In this document: positions 32,431 through 36,286 of the stretch, piece after piece | How positions within the stretch are numbered: the stretch's first letter is position 1 | How the letters are laid out: the number at the start of each line of letters is the position of its first letter | DNA from: CAIKZZ01 sp036742455 | Lineage (GTDB): Bacteria; Pseudomonadota; Gammaproteobacteria; Steroidobacterales; Steroidobacteraceae | Reading direction: 5' to 3' | Assembly: GCA_036742455.1 (NCBI GenBank) | Contig: DAINQU010000027.1 | Coordinates: forward strand, 1 to 36,286 | DNA: 36,286 nt | Notes under the pieces: model-generated | What the model saw: only the letters and a program-made list of their open reading frames with translations | Told to the model about the DNA's origin: nothing | The model's database searches: none | Made by a program: the position numbers and the translations under genes

Positions 32431-34095
32431 TTAGTGCAGCGCGAGCCAGGCCACGACCGCAGCTGCGCCGGCCACGACCGCGCCGATGACGGCCCAACGG
32501 GTCGCCTTCGGGGAGGTGGCAGCGACCTCGGGACCGGCTCCCTCCGCCGCCTTCTGACCGCCGCCGCGACGACGACGACGGCGGCGACGCTTCTTTTGGC
32601 CCTCGTCCGCCGGGGTAATGGACTGATCCGCGGTCGGTACGCCGGGGCTCGCCACAGCGGCAGGCGTTTGCCCTGGAGCGGCATCCGGGCGACGTGGTCC
32701 GCGTCCTCGGCGGGGCGCCGTGTTCGACGCGCCATCCGCAGCGGCGCCGGCGGTAGACGCGGAGGCGTCCTCACCGCGACGATCGGGCGAGCCGCCATCG
32801 CGTCGGCCCCCACGGCCGCCCCCGTCGCGACGTCCACCTTGTCCGTGACCACCGCGGCTTCGGCCGCCGCGTTCGCCGCCGCCGTGGCTCTGGTACGCGG
32901 GGCGCACGATCTCCGCCAGCAGCGACGCGTCCACCGCTTCAACGGGGAGCTTACGACCGATGTAAGCCTCGATGTCGGGCAACGACTGCACGTAGTCTTC
33001 ACAACCGAAGCTGATGGCATCACCGGCAGCACCGGCACGCGCGGTGCGGCCTATGCGGTGAACGTAGTCTTCCGGATCCTGCGGCAGGTCGAAATTGAAC
33101 ACGTGGGAAACGTCGGGTATGTGCAGGCCTCGCGCCGCCACGTCCGTGGCGATCAAGACCGGCAACTTGCCGTCGTGAAAGTCGCGCAACATCCGCATCC
33201 GCTTGTTTTGCGGCACATCCCCGCTCATCGCCTCGGCGTGGATGTCGTTGGCTTTGAGGGTCGCTTCGAGGCGTTCGGCGGTCCGCTTCATGTTGACGAA
33301 AATGATGCTGCGCGAGGCCTGGTGTTTGCGCAGCAGACCCACCAATAGGCGGGCTTTTTCGTCCATCGCCGGATAGTAAATGACCTGTCGGACCCGATCG
33401 GCCGTGACTTTTTCGGGCTCGATGCGGACGAGCTCGGGATCGTTCATGTGTTCGTAGGCGAGTTCGAGTACGCGCTGTGACAGCGTCGCCGAGAACAGCA
33501 TCGAGAGGCGTGCGGCCGGTTCTGGCAGTCGGCGCATCAGATAACGGATGTCGGCGATGAAGCCGAGGTCGAACATCCGGTCGGCTTCGTCGAGCACGAG
33601 AACCTGCACATGCTTCAGGTCGAATACGTGCTGCTTGTAGTAGTCGATGATGCGTCCCGGCGTCCCGATCAATATATCGACGCCGGCTTCGAGTTGGCGG
33701 CGCTGCTTTTCGTAATCGACACCGCCGAAGGCGAGACCGAGGTTCAGCCCGGTGTACTGCCCCAACAACTCCGCATCGCGATGAATTTGGATGGCCAGTT
33801 CGCGCGTCGGCGCGAGGATGAAGCCCCGGGGGGAGGTCAGTGGTCGATCGGCCGGCGCTGGATTGCGCAATAACTGGGCGAACATGGCGACGAGGAAGGC
33901 CGCGGTCTTGCCGGTGCCGGTCTGCGCTTGTCCGGCCACATCGAGGCCAGCGAGCGCGCGGGGGAGTGTGCCGGCCTGAATGGGCGTGCAGCGCTCGAAG
34001 CCAGCATCGGCGATTCCGCGGAAAAGCGGCTCCGGCAGATGTAGGCTGGCGTAGCTAATTTCGGTCACTGGGGTCTGTTGCGTCACGTAGTTCAC
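32431..34095 (-). CDS. rhlB: ATP-dependent RNA helicase RhlB with membrane-tail
   Basis: DEAD-box helicase of the RNA degradosome, 554 residues against about 420 in E. coli. The core (about 1-400) has the Q motif (FERCTPIQ), AQTGTGKT (57-64), LAPTREL, the DEAD box in VLDEADRMFDLGF, FSAT, RGLHIPDVSHV and HRIGRTARAG. After the core come an Arg/Gly-rich segment and a run of nine Arg near residue 500-515 (KKRRRRRRRR). The last 21 residues form an uninterrupted hydrophobic helix with Trp near both ends, which looks like a transmembrane tail anchor. That tail is not usual in RhlB. The start is ATG at 34095-34093. It is divergent from trxA-rho across 411 bases. Confidence 0.93.
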   Translation of the reverse strand: MNYVTQQTPVTEISYASLHLPEPLFRGIADAGFERCTPIQAGTLPRALAGLDVAGQAQTGTGKTAAFLVAMFAQLLRNPAPADRPLTSPRGFILAPTRELAIQIHRDAELLGQYTGLNLGLAFGGVDYEKQRRQLEAGVDILIGTPGRIIDYYKQHVFDLKHVQVLVLDEADRMFDLGFIADIRYLMRRLPEPAARLSMLFSATLSQRVLELAYEHMNDPELVRIEPEKVTADRVRQVIYYPAMDEKARLLVGLLRKHQASRSIIFVNMKRTAERLEATLKANDIHAEAMSGDVPQNKRMRMLRDFHDGKLPVLIATDVAARGLHIPDVSHVFNFDLPQDPEDYVHRIGRTARAGAAGDAISFGCEDYVQSLPDIEAYIGRKLPVEAVDASLLAEIVRPAYQSHGGGERGGRSRGGHGQGGRRDGGGRGGRRDGGSPDRRGEDASASTAGAAADGASNTAPRRGRGPRRPDAAPGQTPAAVASPGVPTADQSITPADEGQKKRRRRRRRRGGGQKAAEGAGPEVAATSPKATRWAVIGAVVAGAAAVVAWLALH

Positions 34096-34506
34096 ACTCG
34101 GTGTCAGTCGCCAATCCGTTGTTGGGCTTGCGCCGCGGCCATGGATCAGCTAAAAATAATTACCAACCAGATAGCCCCACCGCACTTGGTCGTCCGTCGT
34201 CCCGCAGGAGAGCGGGTCGTACAGGGGCCTGCAGCGGAACGAGCACTAGGGCTCTAGAGCCTCACTTCGGAGAATCAGGCCAACCGCGAACGGTCCACCC
34301 GTGGAGCATACCGCCCTTTCGGCGGGGTCCCAGCTTCCTCGAACACACCCATTCTGCCGCAAGCCGCCCTCGCCGTCACGGTTACTCGAATCAACGGGCC
34401 TAATTGCCCACCATCCAACACCGCCTCAGATAAAGCATCTCTTGTTCCCAACGCCACTTTTAGCGTCCAAAACCAACCCCATCACCCCTTCAGGAGGGTT
34501 ACCCGC
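34096..34506. other. Divergent promoter region of rhlB and trxA
   Basis: I see no gene here. Structures present are CCCGC/GCGGG arms (34201-34216), a 12-bp perfect palindrome GGCTCTAGAGCC (34250-34261), and a hairpin CCGCC/GGCGG with loop CTTTC (34311-34325), all upstream of trxA. An AT-rich patch near 34152-34166 may belong to the rhlB promoter. AGGAGG at 34492-34497 serves trxA. The long leader resembles that of trxA-rho in related bacteria, where rho is autoregulated; autoregulation here is inferred. Confidence 0.5.
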
Positions 34507-34836
34507 GTGAGCGGCTCCAATATCATTCACACCACCGATGCCAACTTCGAACACGATGTCCTGAAGTCGGCTGTCCCCGTATTGCTCGACTTCTGGGCCG
34601 AATGGTGCGGCCCGTGTAAGGCGATCGCTCCGATTTTGGACGACCTCGCCGCGGATTACGCCGGGCGCGTCCAGATCGCCAAGATCAATATCGACGAGAA
34701 CTCGGCGACGCCGCCCAAGTTCAATATTCGTGGCATTCCGACCCTGATCCTGTTCAAGGACGGTGCCCCGCACGCCCAGAAAGTTGGACTCGTCAACAAG
34801 GCACAACTGGCGGCCTTCCTGGACGCCCACCTGTGA
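34507..34836 (+). CDS. trxA: Thioredoxin 1
   Basis: 109-residue thioredoxin, a general cytoplasmic protein disulfide reductase recycled by thioredoxin reductase. The active site is WCGPCK (Cys34 and Cys37), preceded by LLDFWAE, and the cis-Pro loop is IRGIPT, with LILFKDG after it. The length matches E. coli TrxA. It starts with GTG at 34507 behind AGGAGG. The rhlB/trxA/rho arrangement is the same as in E. coli. Its stop overlaps a GTG that opens the extended rho frame. Confidence 0.96.
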   Translation: MSGSNIIHTTDANFEHDVLKSAVPVLLDFWAEWCGPCKAIAPILDDLAADYAGRVQIAKINIDENSATPPKFNIRGIPTLILFKDGAPHAQKVGLVNKAQLAAFLDAHL

Positions 34837-36286
34837 GGGGCTATCTCGGCGGTGGCGGCGGTGGCGGCCAAGGTCGTAACCGGCAGAAAGGTCCGAAGCA
34901 TCGGGGCGGCGGCGGCGGCGGCAACGCCGACGGCAATCGCGATCCGAACTGGCGCGGGTCCCGCGACCAACAACAGGACGATTTCCCGGAGATAGACGAT
35001 CTCAGTGTCATTTCGATGGCCGAACTGGAGGCTGTCCGTCGCTCGATGAGTTTGACGGACCTCAAGAAGAAGCCTATCCACGAATTGCTGCAGGTGGCCG
35101 AAGGTCTCGGTATCGAGAACGTGGCCCGCCAACGCAAGCAGGACGTGATCTTCTCGCTGTTGAAGGCGCATGCCCGCAACGGGGAATTGATTCACGGCGA
35201 GGGTGTACTGGAGATCCTCCAGGACGGCTTTGGCTTCCTGCGGTCCGCCGACGGCTCCTATTTGGCGGGCCCGGACGACATTTACGTCAGTCCCAGTCAG
35301 ATTCGCCGCTTCAACCTGCGTACCGGCGATTCCATTTCGGGATTGGTACGGCCGCCGAAGGAGGGCGAGCGCTACTTTGCCCTCGTCAAACTGGGGCAGA
35401 TCAATTTTGATGTGCCGGAGAGTTCGCGCAACAAATCGTTGTTCGAGAACCTGACTCCGCTGCATCCGACGAAGCGCATCAAGCTGGAGCGTGGCACCGG
35501 CAGCACCGAGGACATGACCGCTCGTGTCATCGACCTGTGTTCGCCGATCGGTAAGGGTCAGCGCGGACTGATCGTCTCGCCGCCGAAGGCCGGTAAGACG
35601 ATGCTGTTGCAGAATATTGCGACGAGCATTACGTACAACCACCCTGAGGTGTACCTGATCGTGCTGCTCATCGACGAGCGGCCGGAAGAAGTCACGGAGA
35701 TGTCACGTACGGTGAAGGGCGAGGTCGTGGCGTCGACCTTCGACGAACCGGCGAGCCGTCACGTTCAGGTGGCTGAAATGGTGATCGAGAAGGCGAAGCG
35801 TCTCGTCGAGCACAAGCGCGACGTGGTTATTCTCCTCGACTCGATTACCCGTCTTGCGCGCGCCTACAACACGGTCGTGCCGAGCTCCGGCAAGGTGCTC
35901 ACCGGTGGCGTCGACGCGAATGCGCTGCAACGTCCGAAGCGTTTCTTCGGCGCGGCACGCAACGTCGAGGAAGGCGGTTCGCTGACGATCATCGCCACGG
36001 CGCTGATTGACACCGGCTCGCGCATGGATGACGTGATTTTTGAAGAGTTCAAGGGCACCGGTAATTCGGAAATCCACTTGGATCGCCGCATTGCCGAGAA
36101 GCGCATCTTCCCGGCCGTGAATATCAATCGCTCGGGCACCCGCCGCGAGGAGTTGATCACGACCTCCGAGGAACTTCAGAAGATCTGGATTTTGCGCAAG
36201 TTGCTGCATCCGATGGACGAATTGGCGGCGATCGAGTTCCTCATCGACAAGATGAAGGACACGAAGACCAACGACGACTTCTTCCA
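34833..36286 (+). CDS. rho: Transcription termination factor Rho, partial at 3' end
   Basis: Hexameric RNA-dependent ATPase that terminates transcription. The window ends at NDDFF, a few residues short of the expected C-terminus. The region from ATG 35046 aligns from the first residue with E. coli Rho (SLTDLKKKPIHELL against NLTELKNTPVSELI); counted from there, the P-loop PPKAGKT falls at 179-185, as in E. coli. The same frame is open upstream to a GTG at 34833 that overlaps the trxA stop (GTGA). This adds 71 residues, Gly-rich then acidic (DDFPEIDDLSV). No site supports 35046 or the ATG at 35016, and translational coupling supports 34833. The primary RNA-binding domain (LEILQDGFGFLRS), Q-loop and R-loop regions look intact. 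Confidence 0.93.
   Translation, partial: MRGYLGGGGGGGQGRNRQKGPKHRGGGGGGNADGNRDPNWRGSRDQQQDDFPEIDDLSVISMAELEAVRRSMSLTDLKKKPIHELLQVAEGLGIENVARQRKQDVIFSLLKAHARNGELIHGEGVLEILQDGFGFLRSADGSYLAGPDDIYVSPSQIRRFNLRTGDSISGLVRPPKEGERYFALVKLGQINFDVPESSRNKSLFENLTPLHPTKRIKLERGTGSTEDMTARVIDLCSPIGKGQRGLIVSPPKAGKTMLLQNIATSITYNHPEVYLIVLLIDERPEEVTEMSRTVKGEVVASTFDEPASRHVQVAEMVIEKAKRLVEHKRDVVILLDSITRLARAYNTVVPSSGKVLTGGVDANALQRPKRFFGAARNVEEGGSLTIIATALIDTGSRMDDVIFEEFKGTGNSEIHLDRRIAEKRIFPAVNINRSGTRREELITTSEELQKIWILRKLLHPMDELAAIEFLIDKMKDTKTNDDFF

Noticed and set aside
34101..34403. 100-codon plus-strand open frame before trxA
   Set aside because: No ribosome-binding site, no recognisable motif and Ser/Arg/Pro-rich composition typical of non-coding high-GC DNA.

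Overview
This 36.3 kb window is high-GC chromosomal DNA from a gammaproteobacterium. The marker genes (greB, plsB, rhlB-trxA-rho, cysQ, yrfG, rnm, arfB) and the DUF1302/DUF1329 envelope proteins suggest something near the Nevskiales/Steroidobacterales/Xanthomonadales/Pseudomonas group. That placement is inferred from gene content, not from phylogeny. I found no rRNA, tRNA, CRISPR array, transposase or integrase. Genes are tightly packed, with frequent 4-base start/stop overlaps and convergent pairs whose stop codons touch.

Layout. 1-556 (-): RNA-binding protein, cut by the window edge, with an RRM, a Gly-rich linker and a long Ser-rich tail encoded by an AGT trinucleotide repeat. 892-5389: arginine decarboxylase (-), a 3-mercaptopyruvate sulfurtransferase (-) and homospermidine synthase (+), so two polyamine genes flank the sulfurtransferase. 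5452-5958 (-): greB. 5985-6206 (+): candidate structured small RNA ending in a strong intrinsic terminator. 6406-8784 (+): TonB-dependent receptor. 8989-11385 (+): L,D-transpeptidase lipoprotein and a GT4 glycosyltransferase. 11473-13098 (+): an isolated contractile-tail sheath protein with no other tail or phage gene nearby. 13095-16700 (-): fused HyuA-HyuB hydantoinase/5-oxoprolinase. 16916-20559 (+): overlapping operon of an alkyltransferase-like protein, a small alpha/beta hydrolase, a GIY-YIG protein and plsB. 20732-27657 (+): four-gene envelope cassette (DUF1302 beta-barrel-like protein, DUF1329 protein, Ycf48-like propeller, RND/MMPL exporter) behind its own promoter. 27658-31707 (-): operon cysQ, DUF3301, rnm, ydcH-like, mscS-like, arfB. 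31746-32414 (+): yrfG. 32431-34095 (-): rhlB with an Arg-rich C-tail and a terminal membrane segment. 34507-36286 (+): trxA and rho, with rho running off the right edge.

How the genes may work together. The DUF1302-DUF1329-Ycf48-MMPL cassette looks like a trans-envelope export or lipid-trafficking machine. CysQ and the RNase AM-like PHP protein share chemistry on 3',5'-bisphosphate nucleotides such as pAp. RhlB, RNase AM, ArfB, Rho and GreB make the window rich in RNA-handling functions. The most unusual items are the lone sheath gene, the envelope cassette, the membrane-tailed RhlB, the candidate small RNA and the Ser-repeat RRM protein.
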